Position numbers and translations under genes: made by a program. Source: Collimonas sp. OK242 (GTDB lineage: Bacteria > Pseudomonadota > Gammaproteobacteria > Burkholderiales > Burkholderiaceae_D). From it: DNA of 64,000 nt. Each line of letters begins with the position of its first letter. Position 1 is the first letter of the stretch. This document shows, piece after piece, positions 37,559 to 46,501 of this stretch. The DNA lies in contig NZ_FNOR01000009.1 in the NCBI RefSeq assembly GCF_900107095.1, forward strand, positions 62,001 to 126,000, in the 5' to 3' direction. The notes under the pieces were generated by a model. The model searched no databases and was not told the origin of the DNA. It saw only the letters and a program-made list of their open reading frames with translations.

Positions 37559-39160
37559 TCATTTAAAGACCGGTGGCGTTTCAAAAGTATGGAAAGGTGC
37601 CGGGCTGGGAACAGTCCATTCCAGGCCCTCGGCGCCATCCCAAGGCTTGTCGACGGCCTTCTTGCCACCCTTGATCGATGGAATGATCACAAAGAACAGG
37701 AAGTAGACCTGGGTCAGGCCGAAGCCCAAGGCGCCGATCGAAGCCAGCATGTTGAAGTCGGTGAACTGCGCCGGATAATCGGCGTAGCGGCGCGGCATAC
37801 CGGCCAGGCCGAGGAAGTGCATCGGGAAGAACGTCACGTTAAACCAGACCAGCGAATTCCAGAAATGGATCTTGCCGCGGGTTTCGTTGTACATGAAGCC
37901 AGTCCACTTTGGACTCCAGTAGTAGTAGCCGGCGAACAGGGCGAACAGGGAACCGGCCACCAGCACGTAGTGGAAATGCGCCACCACATAGTAGGTATCC
38001 TGCATCTGGATGTCGATCGGGGTTACCGCCAGGATCAAGCCGGTGAAGCCGCCCATGGTGAACACGAAAATGAAGCCGATCGCGAACAGCATCGGGGTTT
38101 CGAAAGTCATCGAACCGCGCCACATGGTAGCGATCCAGTTGAAAATCTTGACGCCGGTCGGCACCGCGATCAGCATGGTTGCGTACATGAAGAACAGCTG
38201 CGCAGTCACCGGCATGCCGGTGGTGAACATGTGGTGAGCCCAGACGATGAACGACAGGATCGCGATTGAGGCAGTGGCGTACACCATCGACGCATAACCG
38301 AACAATTGCTTGCGGGCGAACGCCGGGATGATCTGCGACACGATGCCGAACGCCGGCAGAATCATGATGTACACCTCTGGATGACCGAAGAACCAGAAGA
38401 TGTGCTGATACATCACCGGATCGCCGCCGCCGGCAGCGTTAAAGAAAGAGGTGCCGAAATGACGGTCGGTCAGCGTCATGGTGATCGCGCCAGCCAGAAC
38501 AGGCATCACGGCGATCAGCAGGTAAGCGGTAATCAGCCAGGTCCAGCAGAACATCGGCATCTTCATCAGCGTCATGCCAGGCGCGCGCATGTTGAGGATG
38601 GTGGTGATGATGTTGATAGAACCCATGATCGACGATGCACCCATGATATGGACGGCGAAAATCGCCATGTCCATACCAGGCCCCATTTGCGTCGACAGCG
38701 GCGCGTACAGCGTCCAGCCGGCAGCGGTTGCGCCGCCAGGAACCAGGAAGGAAGTCGCCAGCAGCAAGGCGGCCGGCGGCATCAGCCAGAACGAGAAATT
38801 GTTCATCCGCGCAAAGGCCATGTCGGAGGCGCCGATTTGCAGCGGGATCATCCAGTTGGCGAAGCCGACGAAAGCCGGCATGATCGCGCCGAACACCATG
38901 ATCAAACCGTGCATGGTGGTCAGCTGATTGAAGAATTCCGGCTTGAAGAATTGCAGGCCGGGCTGGAACAGCTCGGCGCGGATCAGCAATGCCAGCACGC
39001 CGCCGGACAGCAGCATGGTGAAAGAGAACCACAGGTACAGGGTACCGATGTCCTTGTGATTGGTTGCAAACAACCAGCGCCGCCAGCCGTGTGGATGGTC
39101 ATGGTGCGCGTGGTCGTCGTGAGAATGATCGTGTGCGTGATCGACTGCGGTAGTGCTCAT
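37559..39160 (-). CDS. ctaD: cytochrome c oxidase subunit I (aa3 type)
   Basis: A 533-residue heme-copper oxidase core with 12 membrane helices. The heme ligands and CuB site are in [32 protein letters not shown] (His and crosslinked Tyr), WAHHMFTTG and [19 protein letters not shown]- and D-channel residues appear conserved. The N-terminus is unusually His/Asp-rich ([17 protein letters not shown], about residues 8-24), before the normal [18 protein letters not shown]. It reduces oxygen to water while pumping protons. Confidence 0.97.
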   Translation of the reverse strand: MSTTAVDHAHDHSHDDHAHHDHPHGWRRWLFATNHKDIGTLYLWFSFTMLLSGGVLALLIRAELFQPGLQFFKPEFFNQLTTMHGLIMVFGAIMPAFVGFANWMIPLQIGASDMAFARMNNFSFWLMPPAALLLATSFLVPGGATAAGWTLYAPLSTQMGPGMDMAIFAVHIMGASSIMGSINIITTILNMRAPGMTLMKMPMFCWTWLITAYLLIAVMPVLAGAITMTLTDRHFGTSFFNAAGGGDPVMYQHIFWFFGHPEVYIMILPAFGIVSQIIPAFARKQLFGYASMVYATASIAILSFIVWAHHMFTTGMPVTAQLFFMYATMLIAVPTGVKIFNWIATMWRGSMTFETPMLFAIGFIFVFTMGGFTGLILAVTPIDIQMQDTYYVVAHFHYVLVAGSLFALFAGYYYWSPKWTGFMYNETRGKIHFWNSLVWFNVTFFPMHFLGLAGMPRRYADYPAQFTDFNMLASIGALGFGLTQVYFLFFVIIPSIKGGKKAVDKPWDGAEGLEWTVPSPAPFHTFETPPVFK

Positions 39161-39182
39161 CTCAATCTCCTGATTCAGTGGA

Positions 39183-39233
39183 GGACAGAGTAATTCGTCA
39201 CAAGCTTCGCTTGCCGACTCTTAAACTCTGCCC
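39183..39233 (-). repeat. dispersed hairpin repeat, diverged copy 4 (between ctaC and ctaD)
   Basis: Read on the minus strand it has CAGAGTTTAAGAG at its start and CGAATTACTCTGTCC at its end, matching copies 1 and 2. The inner stem is CAAGC/GCTTG around GAA, flanked by GTC/GAC, again a different but paired sequence. It is oriented with the ctaC-ctaD transcript. Confidence 0.85.
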
Positions 39234-39243
39234 CCAAAAGTTT

Positions 39244-40416
39244 TTATTTACGCGCAGCCAGCACTTCAGCTGGTTGGACAATATTTTCCTGGGCTTTGTT
39301 GGACCAGTTGTTACGGGTGTAGGTAATCACCGCAGCAATTTCGGTATCCGACAACACGGCTTTCCAGGCTGGCATTTGCATGCTGCCGGTGATCTTGCCG
39401 TTCAACACGACATTGATCTGTTCGGCACGCGGACCGTTGACGACCGGGTCGCCATCGAGCGGCGGGAAGGCGCCGGGCACGCCCTTGCCGGTAGCCTGGT
39501 GGCAAACTGCGCAATTGGCTGTATAGACCTTTTCGCCGCGTTGTTTCAACTCGTCGATAGTCCAGGTCTTGGTCGGATCGTCTGCCTGGGCAGCCATTTC
39601 CTTTTTCTTGCCGTCGACCCAGGCTTTGTAATCGGCCTCGCTCAGGACCTCGACAACGATCGGCATGAAGGCGTGGTCTTTACCGCACAGTTCAACGCAT
39701 TGGCCGCGGTAAGTACCGACCTTCTCAGCCTTGAACCAGGTATCGCGGACAAATCCGGGAATCGCATCTTGCTTGAGGCCGAATGCAGGAACGCCCCAGG
39801 AGTGGATCACGTCGTTGGCCGTGGTAATGATGCGAACCTTCTTGTTGACCGGAACCACCATCGGATTGTCGACTTCGATCAGATAATTGTCGTTCTTGAC
39901 CTTGGTCGTATCGACGATTTGTTCGTGCGGCGTCGACAGGTTGGACAGGAAGGAAATCCCGGAGCCATCGCCGTTGAGGTAGTCGTAGCCCCATTTCCAC
40001 TGCATGCCGGTGACCTTGATCGTGATGTCGGCATTGGAAGTGTCCTTCATCGCCACCACCGTTTTGGTCGCAGGCAGGGCCATGCCGATAACGATGAGGA
40101 AAGGAATCACGGTCCAGGCGATTTCGACGCCTGTGCTTTCGTGGAAACTGGCCGATTTGTGGCCGAGCGATTTGCGATGCTTGAGAATGGAGTAGAACAT
40201 CACCCCGAAAACCGCCAGGAAGATCACCAGGCAAATGATCAGCATCAAGTTATGCAGATCATAGATTTGCTGAGCAATCTGCGTTATCGGCGGTTGAAAG
40301 TTCATTTCCAGTACCGCTGGACCACCCGGGCTATCGACCACCGCCCAAGACGGCATTGCTGCCGACAAGAGCAACGCACCGAGCATCAACGATATAAGGC
40401 GCTTCGCATATTCCAT
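39244..40416 (-). CDS. ctaC: cytochrome c oxidase subunit II with fused cytochrome c domain
   Basis: A 390-residue protein. The signal peptide ends about residue 25 (AAMPSWAVV). Two membrane helices follow (about 50-75 and 95-115), then the CuA domain with HSWGVPAFGLKQDAIPG and CVELCGKDHAFMPIVV (both Cys, His, Met ligands). The C-terminal domain carries a covalent heme site CAVCHQ (about residue 315) and a Met ligand near MQMPAW. The fusion marks a caa3-like subunit that takes electrons directly from cytochrome c. It is preceded by DUF2244. Confidence 0.96.
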   Translation of the reverse strand: MEYAKRLISLMLGALLLSAAMPSWAVVDSPGGPAVLEMNFQPPITQIAQQIYDLHNLMLIICLVIFLAVFGVMFYSILKHRKSLGHKSASFHESTGVEIAWTVIPFLIVIGMALPATKTVVAMKDTSNADITIKVTGMQWKWGYDYLNGDGSGISFLSNLSTPHEQIVDTTKVKNDNYLIEVDNPMVVPVNKKVRIITTANDVIHSWGVPAFGLKQDAIPGFVRDTWFKAEKVGTYRGQCVELCGKDHAFMPIVVEVLSEADYKAWVDGKKKEMAAQADDPTKTWTIDELKQRGEKVYTANCAVCHQATGKGVPGAFPPLDGDPVVNGPRAEQINVVLNGKITGSMQMPAWKAVLSDTEIAAVITYTRNNWSNKAQENIVQPAEVLAARK

Positions 40417-40448
40417 GATTTCCTCAAAAGCCCAAAATTATAATTATG

Positions 40449-40904
40449 TCAAGCACAAGCCTTTTGGCTGCGCTGTAGCTCCTGTCGCAGCTCCAGAACA
40501 AACTCGCGCCGCTTCCATTCCGTCAAAAACTGACCTACCTCAACCCTGGTGCCAAGCGCCTCGATACCGATGAGGCCCTTGTTCGTCTCTTGCACCGCAA
40601 TCCGGATTGAACGCAAATCCAGCTTGAATTGTCGAATTTCCTGCGCCTGTATCAATTCCACAAGCAGATAATCGTCCAGCATCGCTATGTGCTCGCGGTC
40701 CGTGGCATGTCGCGCATAGATCAGGAATGCGATAGCTACCGCAGACATTTCCAATACCGCAAACAGCAATACGAACCAGGCGCCGCGCAAGGTAAAGCCG
40801 ATTGCCACGGCAAACGACGTGGCACAGAGGATTGCATAGAAAAAACCAAGTTGGCGCGGCGCGATTGCGCAGTTACGCCTCAAGTCCCATTCTCGCTTAA
40901 TCAT
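40449..40904 (-). CDS. DUF2244-family membrane protein
   Basis: A 151-residue protein with two membrane helices (GFFYAILCATSFAVAIGFTL and WFVLLFAVLEMSAVAIAFLIY) followed by a cytoplasmic domain of about 90 residues with LRSIRIAVQETNKGLIGIEA and WKRREFVLELRQEL. This is DUF2244, often next to the oxidase operon in alpha- and beta-proteobacteria. It heads the minus-strand operon, 32 bases before ctaC. The function is unknown. Confidence 0.85.
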   Translation of the reverse strand: MIKREWDLRRNCAIAPRQLGFFYAILCATSFAVAIGFTLRGAWFVLLFAVLEMSAVAIAFLIYARHATDREHIAMLDDYLLVELIQAQEIRQFKLDLRSIRIAVQETNKGLIGIEALGTRVEVGQFLTEWKRREFVLELRQELQRSQKACA

Positions 40905-41318
40905 GATGCACTATCGACACCTGGCAAGTTGCCTACACGCACAAGCTAAAACCTTCGAAGTATAAGGGGTAACCGAAGATGTTATCAAGGAGAATCAAGT
41001 ACGCCATACTAGCCCCGCGCCTACCCGCGCAACCGCGCTTTTCCCCTTATACGACGCCGATTTGCCCTCTGGAGTACCGGCGCGTTATCGCTCACCCTAT
41101 ATGTTTCATATAAGAAATTTATCATACTAAAATGGGATCAAACTGACAGAAATGTAGCGAATTGACAATGCACATCGAACTCCACCATCCAGCCCCGCCC
41201 TCGCCCGACAAGGCTTTTCCATCGACCAACAAAAATCAATTGGGGTCAGAGTCGATTTATTTCCACCAACCCGCCGACATTTTCAGATTGGTTTTTCAAG
41301 CGCTCAAAGAGACAGCCA
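40905..41318. other. 414-base gap upstream of the cytochrome oxidase operon
   Basis: No convincing gene. It holds the minus-strand promoter at 40959-40988, a perfect palindrome TATATG-TTT-CATATA at 41098-41112, and a segment TTGGGGTCAGAGTCGATT (from 41240) that resembles a dispersed motif. A plus-strand frame at 41162 has no ribosome site and runs into the convergent DsrE-like gene. Confidence 0.5.
40959..40988 (-). promoter_or_regulatory. candidate sigma70 promoter of the DUF2244-ctaC operon
   Basis: On the minus strand TTGATA (40988-40983) and TATACT (40964-40959) are 18 bases apart, about 55 bases upstream of the DUF2244 start. It is a good match to the sigma70 consensus and correctly oriented. 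Confidence 0.55.
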
Positions 41319-41777
41319 TCAGGGCCTCAAATAGGCATAGCCTTGCGACTGCAAATCAGCGAGCAACACAACTGCGCCTTTGTCGGCAACCGTAAAACCC
41401 GGCAGCAGCTCTTTTAACGATATATTCTGCGCTTTCATCGTATTGATGCAGGCACTCATCTCCAGCCCCGTTTTTTCCAGCTGGGCGACATGCTGGCTGA
41501 ATTCCGGGCTTGCCAGCGCGGTGTGAAACGCCTTGAGCGCCGAGCCATGTATGACCAGATTGATTTTCACCTTGTCCGGCCCGCCCATGCCATCGAAATG
41601 ACTCTGGATATTGCCGAGCACGAAATTGACCCTGTCAAGTTCGCTCAGGTGATAGGCCACCTTGGCTTTGTCCACGCCCGCAGCATTTGCCGCATTTGCA
41701 CGTGACGCGGTTCCGGCAAGGACTGCCGCCGCACCGATTGATGAAAACATTGTCCACAGAATGTTGCGTCGCTGCAT
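41319..41777 (-). CDS. DsrE/DsrF-like exported protein
   Basis: A 152-residue protein with an N-terminal basic region and signal peptide (MQRRNILWTMFSSIGAAAVL, cleavage likely near ANAANA, residue 31). The mature part has the DsrE pattern: KVAYHLSELDRVNFVLGNI, KINLVIHGSALKAF and a single Cys in LEMSACINTMKA, ending in TVADKGAVVLLADLQSQGYAYLRP-like KGAVVLLADLQSQGYAYL. DsrE relatives handle sulfur; the Cys would be the acceptor. It sits about 100 bases after the hydrolase gene on the same strand but is not clearly part of that operon. Confidence 0.82.
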   Translation of the reverse strand: MQRRNILWTMFSSIGAAAVLAGTASRANAANAAGVDKAKVAYHLSELDRVNFVLGNIQSHFDGMGGPDKVKINLVIHGSALKAFHTALASPEFSQHVAQLEKTGLEMSACINTMKAQNISLKELLPGFTVADKGAVVLLADLQSQGYAYLRP

Positions 41778-41875
41778 ATTGGCTCTCGGCTGGAAAAATA
41801 AGCAAACAGGATGGAGTCGAAGGATAGAGTCGATTTATCCTGGACGTATTCACGCATCAGTATCGCGCATCAACA

Positions 41876-43060
41876 TTACACCAGATCGGCCAAGGGGTGA
41901 TTTTTCTCCGGCCACGGGTTATCGAAAAAGCCGTTGCCCCAATCGTCGGTGACAGCTGCCAAAGTTGCGGGTTGCCAGCGCGGCCGGCGATCCTTGTCGA
42001 TAATCAGCGCCCGGATGCCCTCGGCGAAATCTGCACGGGCGGCGCAATGCAGGGAAACCACGTATTCCAGCCGAAACACTTCCGCCAGCGACATGTGCCG
42101 CGCCCGCTTTTGCAAGGCATGCGACAGCCAGGCAGATGCCGGACTGCCGGCTAGCAGCGTCGCGATTCCTTTTTGCAGCCAGGGATCTTCCGTTTTCAAT
42201 TCAACGATATTGTGCACAACCTCGGCCAGGGTCGGCGCACTGCACAGCTGGTTAATCAACTCAAAATGCTGATGCAACGGTGTCGGCCCCGCCACCCACG
42301 TCTGAGCGTCTTGGCGCTCGGCATTTTGCAATACTCTGCTTAACAGGACGTCGTCCTGCCGGCCATCCCAAGGCTGGCTTAATAATGCCGCAAGCACCGG
42401 CTGTTTTTGCGCATGGTTGATTCGATGGTCGGCCAGCCGGGCAAAGATGGCGTCGGCAGCACCGATCGAGGCGCCGCTCAAAGCCAGGAACAAACCGATC
42501 TGGCCCGGCATGCGGTTCAGGAACCAGGTGCCGCCGACATCCGGATACAGGCCGATCGTGATCTCGGGCATGGCTAGCCGTGATTTCTCGGTCACCACGC
42601 GATGGCTGGCGCCTGCCATCAAACCAATCCCGCCGCCCATCACGATGCCATGCCCCCAGGCCAGAATCGGCTTAGGATAGGTATGGATCAGATAGTCCAG
42701 CCGGTATTCGCGTTCGAAAAAATCGCAGGCGTAGGGATTGCTCCGGATATCCTCTTGCCGGCCGGCCGCATGCTGATCCAGCATGGTGCGGTACAGGCCT
42801 TGCAAATCGCCGCCGGCGCAAAAGGCCTTGTCGCCGGCCGCCTGCAACACCACCATCGCCAGTTGCGGATCGGCGGCCCATGCGCGCAATTGCTGATCCA
42901 GCAAATCCACCATCTCCAGCGATATCGCATTCAGCGTCTTTTCGACATTCAACGTGGCGATGCCGATGCGCTTGCCGTTATCGGTCGTCAGTTCTTCAAA
43001 CAAGGCCGGCGCTGCAGCTGCGGTTAAATTCATTTCTGCCATCTTTGCTTCTGCTTTCAT
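41876..43060 (-). CDS. 3-hydroxyisobutyryl-CoA hydrolase (enoyl-CoA hydratase/isomerase superfamily)
   Basis: A 394-residue crotonase-fold protein of the HIBYL-CoA hydrolase subgroup. It has KAFCAGGDLQGLY (oxyanion), GHGIVMGGGIGLMAGASHRV, MPEITIGLYPDVGGTWFLNR (catalytic Glu and Asp of this group) and a long C-terminal region, LEYVVSLHCAARADFAEGIRALIIDKDRRPRW (in part). It frees 3-hydroxyisobutyrate from its CoA ester in valine breakdown. It overlaps the upstream enoyl-CoA hydratase gene by four bases. Confidence 0.9.
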   Translation of the reverse strand: MKAEAKMAEMNLTAAAAPALFEELTTDNGKRIGIATLNVEKTLNAISLEMVDLLDQQLRAWAADPQLAMVVLQAAGDKAFCAGGDLQGLYRTMLDQHAAGRQEDIRSNPYACDFFEREYRLDYLIHTYPKPILAWGHGIVMGGGIGLMAGASHRVVTEKSRLAMPEITIGLYPDVGGTWFLNRMPGQIGLFLALSGASIGAADAIFARLADHRINHAQKQPVLAALLSQPWDGRQDDVLLSRVLQNAERQDAQTWVAGPTPLHQHFELINQLCSAPTLAEVVHNIVELKTEDPWLQKGIATLLAGSPASAWLSHALQKRARHMSLAEVFRLEYVVSLHCAARADFAEGIRALIIDKDRRPRWQPATLAAVTDDWGNGFFDNPWPEKNHPLADLV

Positions 43061-43851
43061 TGGTTGCTCCAGACCGCGGGACGTTTTTGCAAGAAGGCGT
43101 TCACGCCCTCTGTTTGATCCTGAGTGTCAAACAGATCGAGGAACAATTCGCGCTCCACCGGCAGCAAGCTCGCCAAAGGATTGCTGCGTGCGCCTTGAAT
43201 CAATTTCTTGCAGGCGGTGACGCTGGACGGACTTTGCTTGGCGACTTGTTCGGCCAGCGCCAGGGCGCGTTGCCTGGCTTCGCCTTTTTTAACCAACTCC
43301 TCGACCAGACCGATGCGTAATGCCGTTTCGGCATTGACCCGTTCACCGCACAAGATCATGCGCTTGGCCCAGCCTTCGCCAACCAGCCACGGCAGATTCT
43401 GGGTGCCGCCGGCGCAAGGCAACAAACCCACCGCGGCCTCCGGCAAGGCCATCTGCGCGTGCTCCTCGGCGATGCGCAGATCGCAGGCCAGCGCGCACTC
43501 CAGGCCGCCACCCATGGCATAACCATTGATGGCGGCGATGGAGACGCCGCGGAAGCTGGACAAGGTTTCGAAGGCCTCGCCAAAACGACGTGCCATTTCG
43601 CGCGCCATGACCTTGTCGCCATCGGCGAACAGTTTCAGGTCGGCGCCGGCGCAAAAGAATTTTTCGCCGGCGCCGGTCAGCACCAGGCTATAGATATTTT
43701 TATCCTGGTTCAGCGTCTGCACCAGCCGCGTCAAATCGCGCAAGGCAGCGCCGGTCCAGGTATTGGCCGGCGGGTTGGCCATCGTGACAACAGCGGTGTG
43801 GCCGATGATTTCCAGCCGCAGGTTGGTGTAAGTGCCGGTAGCATTGTTCAT
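43057..43851 (-). CDS. enoyl-CoA hydratase (likely methacrylyl-CoA hydratase)
   Basis: A 264-residue crotonase. It has FFCAGADLKLFADGD (oxyanion hole), INGYAMGGGLECALACDLRIA and ALPEAAVGLLPCAGGTQNLP with one of the two usual catalytic glutamates, and ends near FLQKRPAVW. Its position between an acyl-CoA dehydrogenase and a HIBYL-CoA hydrolase points to hydration of methacrylyl-CoA. It overlaps both neighbours by four bases (ATGA), so the three genes are co-translated. Substrate is inferred from context. Confidence 0.9.
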   Translation of the reverse strand: MNNATGTYTNLRLEIIGHTAVVTMANPPANTWTGAALRDLTRLVQTLNQDKNIYSLVLTGAGEKFFCAGADLKLFADGDKVMAREMARRFGEAFETLSSFRGVSIAAINGYAMGGGLECALACDLRIAEEHAQMALPEAAVGLLPCAGGTQNLPWLVGEGWAKRMILCGERVNAETALRIGLVEELVKKGEARQRALALAEQVAKQSPSSVTACKKLIQGARSNPLASLLPVERELFLDLFDTQDQTEGVNAFLQKRPAVWSNQ

Positions 43852-45008
43852 CGGATGTCCTCATTGGATGCATTGCTCAACAACTGGCGGGCGATGATCA
43901 CCCGCATGATTTCATTGGTGCCTTCCAGGATCTGATGTACGCGGACATCGCGGAAATGGCGTTCCAGCGGAAATTCGCGGATGTAACCATAGCCGCCGTG
44001 GATTTGCAGCGCTTCGTTACAGATCTGGAAACCGATGTCGGTGGCGAACCGTTTCGCCATCGCGCAGTAGGTCGTCGCATTCGGATCTTTGGCATCCAGC
44101 TTGCAGGCTGCCAGGCGCACCATCTGGCGCGCGGCAACCAGCTCGGTCTGCATATCGGCCAACTTGAATTGCAGCGCCTGGAAATCCGACAGCGGCCGGT
44201 TGAATTGCCGCCTCTGGCCCATATACGCATGTGCCGCATCCAGCGCCGCCTGGGCAGTGCCGACCGAACAGGTGGCGATATTAATACGGCCGCCGTCCAG
44301 GCCGCGCATGGCCAGGCGGAAGCCTTCGCCTTCTTGCCCCAGCAGGTGATCGGCAGGAATCCGCACATCGTCGAAACTGATGGTGCGCGTCGGCTGGCTA
44401 TTCCAACCCATCTTTTCTTCCTTGCGGCCGTAGCTGATGCCTGGCGTATCAGCCGGCACCACGAATGCCGACACCCCATGTGCGCCGCCGGCGCCGGTGC
44501 GCGCCATCAAGACCAGGACATCGGTAGCGCCGGCGCCGGAAATGAACGCCTTGGAACCGTTGATTACGTACTCGCCGTTAACCAGTTGCGCAGTGGTTTT
44601 CAAGGATGCGGCATCCGAGCCCGAGCCCGGCTCGGTCAGGCAGTAGGAGCCGAGCTTTTGACCGCTCGCCAGTTTCTCGCACCAGCCTGCGCGTACTGCC
44701 GGCGTGGCCCAGTTGGCAATCATCCAGCTCACCATATTGTGTATCGTCAGATAGGCCGTGGTCGAAGTGCAGCCGCGCGCCAGCTCCTCGAATACGATGG
44801 TGGCGTCCAGCCGCGACAAACCCAGGCCGCCCACTTCTTCCGGCGTATACAAACCACAGAAACCCAACTCGCCAGCTTTGGCGATGACATCGGTAGGGAA
44901 GATGCCTTCGGCATCCCATTTGGCGGCATGCGGCGCCAGCTCTCCGGCGGCAAAATCACGCGCGGTCTGCTGAAATGCGCGCTGATCTTCTGATAATTCG
45001 AAATCCAT
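43848..45008 (-). CDS. acyl-CoA dehydrogenase (likely isobutyryl-CoA dehydrogenase)
   Basis: A 386-residue FAD enzyme. It starts MDFELSEDQRAFQQTARDFA, has YCLTEPGSGSDAASLKT and WITNG-equivalent VINGSKAFISGAG for FAD/substrate binding, GFRLAMRGLDGGRINIA, and the catalytic Glu region LQIHGGYGYIREFPLERHFRD with ILEGTNEIMR. ATG 45008 was chosen; an upstream in-frame start would add an unlikely 17 residues. As first gene of the cluster with a hydratase and HIBYL-CoA hydrolase it should oxidise isobutyryl-CoA from valine. A TGACGTT-type operator lies about 80 bases upstream. Confidence 0.9.
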   Translation of the reverse strand: MDFELSEDQRAFQQTARDFAAGELAPHAAKWDAEGIFPTDVIAKAGELGFCGLYTPEEVGGLGLSRLDATIVFEELARGCTSTTAYLTIHNMVSWMIANWATPAVRAGWCEKLASGQKLGSYCLTEPGSGSDAASLKTTAQLVNGEYVINGSKAFISGAGATDVLVLMARTGAGGAHGVSAFVVPADTPGISYGRKEEKMGWNSQPTRTISFDDVRIPADHLLGQEGEGFRLAMRGLDGGRINIATCSVGTAQAALDAAHAYMGQRRQFNRPLSDFQALQFKLADMQTELVAARQMVRLAACKLDAKDPNATTYCAMAKRFATDIGFQICNEALQIHGGYGYIREFPLERHFRDVRVHQILEGTNEIMRVIIARQLLSNASNEDIR

Positions 45009-45085
45009 GGTGGTCTGTCTCCAATGCTGATGGGTAGTTTGTATTACTGCTGTCGGCAATATCTATCTCCGCAGAATAGCAATAA

Positions 45086-45106
45086 TTGACGTTAACGTAA
45101 ACGTCA
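45086..45106. promoter_or_regulatory. inverted repeat TGACGTT/AACGTCA upstream of the isobutyryl-CoA cluster
   Basis: TGACGTT and AACGTCA are separated by six bases that themselves read AACGTA. From memory this resembles operators of the MerR-type regulator LiuR, which controls branched-chain amino acid breakdown in proteobacteria. It lies 78-98 bases before the acyl-CoA dehydrogenase start. No liuR gene is in the window. Confidence 0.55.
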
Positions 45107-45122
45107 CCCAATCCATTTGGAC

Positions 45123-45153
45123 AAAAAAAGCAACGTCAATTGAATGACGTTGC
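45123..45153 (-). terminator. rho-independent terminator of the fasciclin gene
   Basis: GCAACGTCA and TGACGTTGC form a nine-base stem. On the minus strand it is followed by seven T residues. It lies about 70 bases after the fasciclin stop. Confidence 0.85.
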
Positions 45154-45223
45154 CCTGACTCACTCCCGCTGGACTGCATGTCGCCACCGGCACCACCGCT
45201 TGCGCGGCCGATATTGGCTGATA

Positions 45224-45778
45224 TTATTTAGGCAGCAACACGGTATCAATCACATTGATCACGCCATTCGACTGATTCACGTCATAGGTGCTGATATTGG
45301 CAACATGGCCGCCGTCGTCCGTGACGGCAATATTGCGTGGACCATTTTGCGTAAAGGTCAACATGCCGCCACTGGCGGTTGGCAATTCGGCTTTGCCATG
45401 ACCTTGCTTGATGGCGTTTTCAAGCTTGGCATAGCCATATCGGCCCGGCACCACGTGGTAAGTCAGGATTTTGGTCAGGGTTGCCTTGTTTTCCGGCTTG
45501 ACCAAGGTTTCCACCGTGCCAGGCGGCAGTTTGGCGAAGGCGGCATTGGTTGGAGCAAATACGGTGAATGGGCCCTTGCCTTTCAGCGTTTCCACCAGGC
45601 CGGCGGCCTTCACTGCGGCTACCAGGGTGGTGTGATCTGCTGAATTGACAGCGTTGTCGACAATGTCCTTGCTGGGATACATGTTTTGTCCGCCGACCAT
45701 CACGGTATCTTCTGCATAGGCCGCGCTGGCGGCGATCAGAGCAGCGGATAAAGTTAAAGCGTAGCTGAGTTTGCGCAT
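45224..45778 (-). CDS. secreted fasciclin-domain protein
   Basis: A 184-residue protein with a signal peptide ending about residue 22 (AASAAYAED). One FAS1 domain covers most of the mature part: TLVAAVKAAGLVETLKGKGP, FTVFAPTNAAFAKLPPGTVE (H1 box), LTKILTYHVVPGRYGYA and the end NGVINVIDTVLLPK (H2 box). FAS1 proteins mediate adhesion or bind small ligands outside the cell. It is monocistronic, with its own terminator. Confidence 0.94.
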   Translation of the reverse strand: MRKLSYALTLSAALIAASAAYAEDTVMVGGQNMYPSKDIVDNAVNSADHTTLVAAVKAAGLVETLKGKGPFTVFAPTNAAFAKLPPGTVETLVKPENKATLTKILTYHVVPGRYGYAKLENAIKQGHGKAELPTASGGMLTFTQNGPRNIAVTDDGGHVANISTYDVNQSNGVINVIDTVLLPK

Positions 45779-45971
45779 GATAATTCCTTGAAAGAGTCAA
45801 TTTTCGGAGCCTGCACAGTCATATACGCGACTGACCGAAAACTGGATTCAAGCGATACGACATCACGCAAAAGATGGAATGCGATGGGGTGGTAATGGGC
45901 TGGCGAAGCAGCATTCGCCGGTTGCAACCGTACAAATGCAGAAAAAACTGCAGACAACTCGCCGAAAGAAA

Positions 45972-46295
45972 ATGAAGTAAGCCGATAGGCCGGATTCTGT
46001 TACGACGCTCAAGCTTGCGCCCTCGCGTTATGACAACCATTCCTCTAGGCGCTGGATTACTCCAGCGCTCAAGCTTCCTACCCGCACGCTCCGCGAGCAA
46101 CATCAACGCGTGCCTATTTGGAATTGCTCCGAGTGGAGGTTACCGCGTTTCACCGTAACTTAATACGCTCGTCTCTGTGGCCCTATTCCTCGCCTCACGG
46201 CGGACGGCCGTTAACCGTCACCCTGCTCTATGGAGTCCGGACCTTCCTCCCGCCGACGCATTGCAACGTCGGCCAGCGGCTGTCTGGCTTACTTC
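45972..46295 (-). ncRNA. rnpB: RNase P RNA (bacterial class A)
   Basis: On the minus strand the RNA opens GAAGTAAGCCAGACAGCCGC and closes with CAGAATCCGGCCTATCGGCT followed by TACTTC, so its ends pair as helix P1. The universal core motifs are present: GGAGGAAGGTCCGGACTCCA, ATAGAGCAGGGTG, and near the 3' part CAAATAGGCA and GTAGGAAGCTTGAGC. The length of about 320 is at the short end for class A. It matures the 5' ends of tRNA precursors with RnpA. A -10 box TAGAAT lies seven to eight bases upstream. Confidence 0.95.
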
Positions 46296-46302
46296 AGGCG
46301 GC

Positions 46303-46308
46303 ATTCTA
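46303..46308 (-). promoter_or_regulatory. -10 element of the rnpB promoter
   Basis: TAGAAT on the minus strand, at the expected distance from the RNA 5' end at about 46295. No strong -35 hexamer was found at 16-18 bases. Confidence 0.5.
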
Positions 46309-46501
46309 CCGCAATGAGGGCCTCAACTCGCGGTTTTTCATTGCGGCCGAGGGCTTAGGCCGGATGATGCCAAAACAGCATGAGACAGAACACCCGCGCA
46401 TACGTATAGTATTTGAAGCTTTTTTGCACTGCAAAATCACGACACCGGCCGCATCGGCTACATCGGCAAGCAACATCGTTTTCCGCAACAGGACAGAACA
46501 A

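Noticed and set aside
36713-38269. Open plus-strand frame of 518 codons
   Set aside because: Antisense to ctaG and ctaD, whose products match known families over their whole length; the frame reads as low-complexity His/Arg-rich sequence.
39178-40443. Open plus-strand frame of 421 codons
   Set aside because: Antisense shadow of ctaC.
41098-41112. TATATG-TTT-CATATA palindrome as a known operator
   Set aside because: It is perfect but short and A+T-rich, and I could not tie it to a regulator; kept only as a note in the gap entry.
41162-41395. 77-codon plus-strand frame upstream of and overlapping the DsrE-like gene
   Set aside because: No ribosome site, no family features, overlaps a good gene by 77 bases on the opposite strand.
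46118-46501. N-terminal extension of the D-amino acid dehydrogenase frame
   Set aside because: This part overlaps the RNase P RNA and does not read as protein; the FAD fingerprint begins right after ATG 46502.
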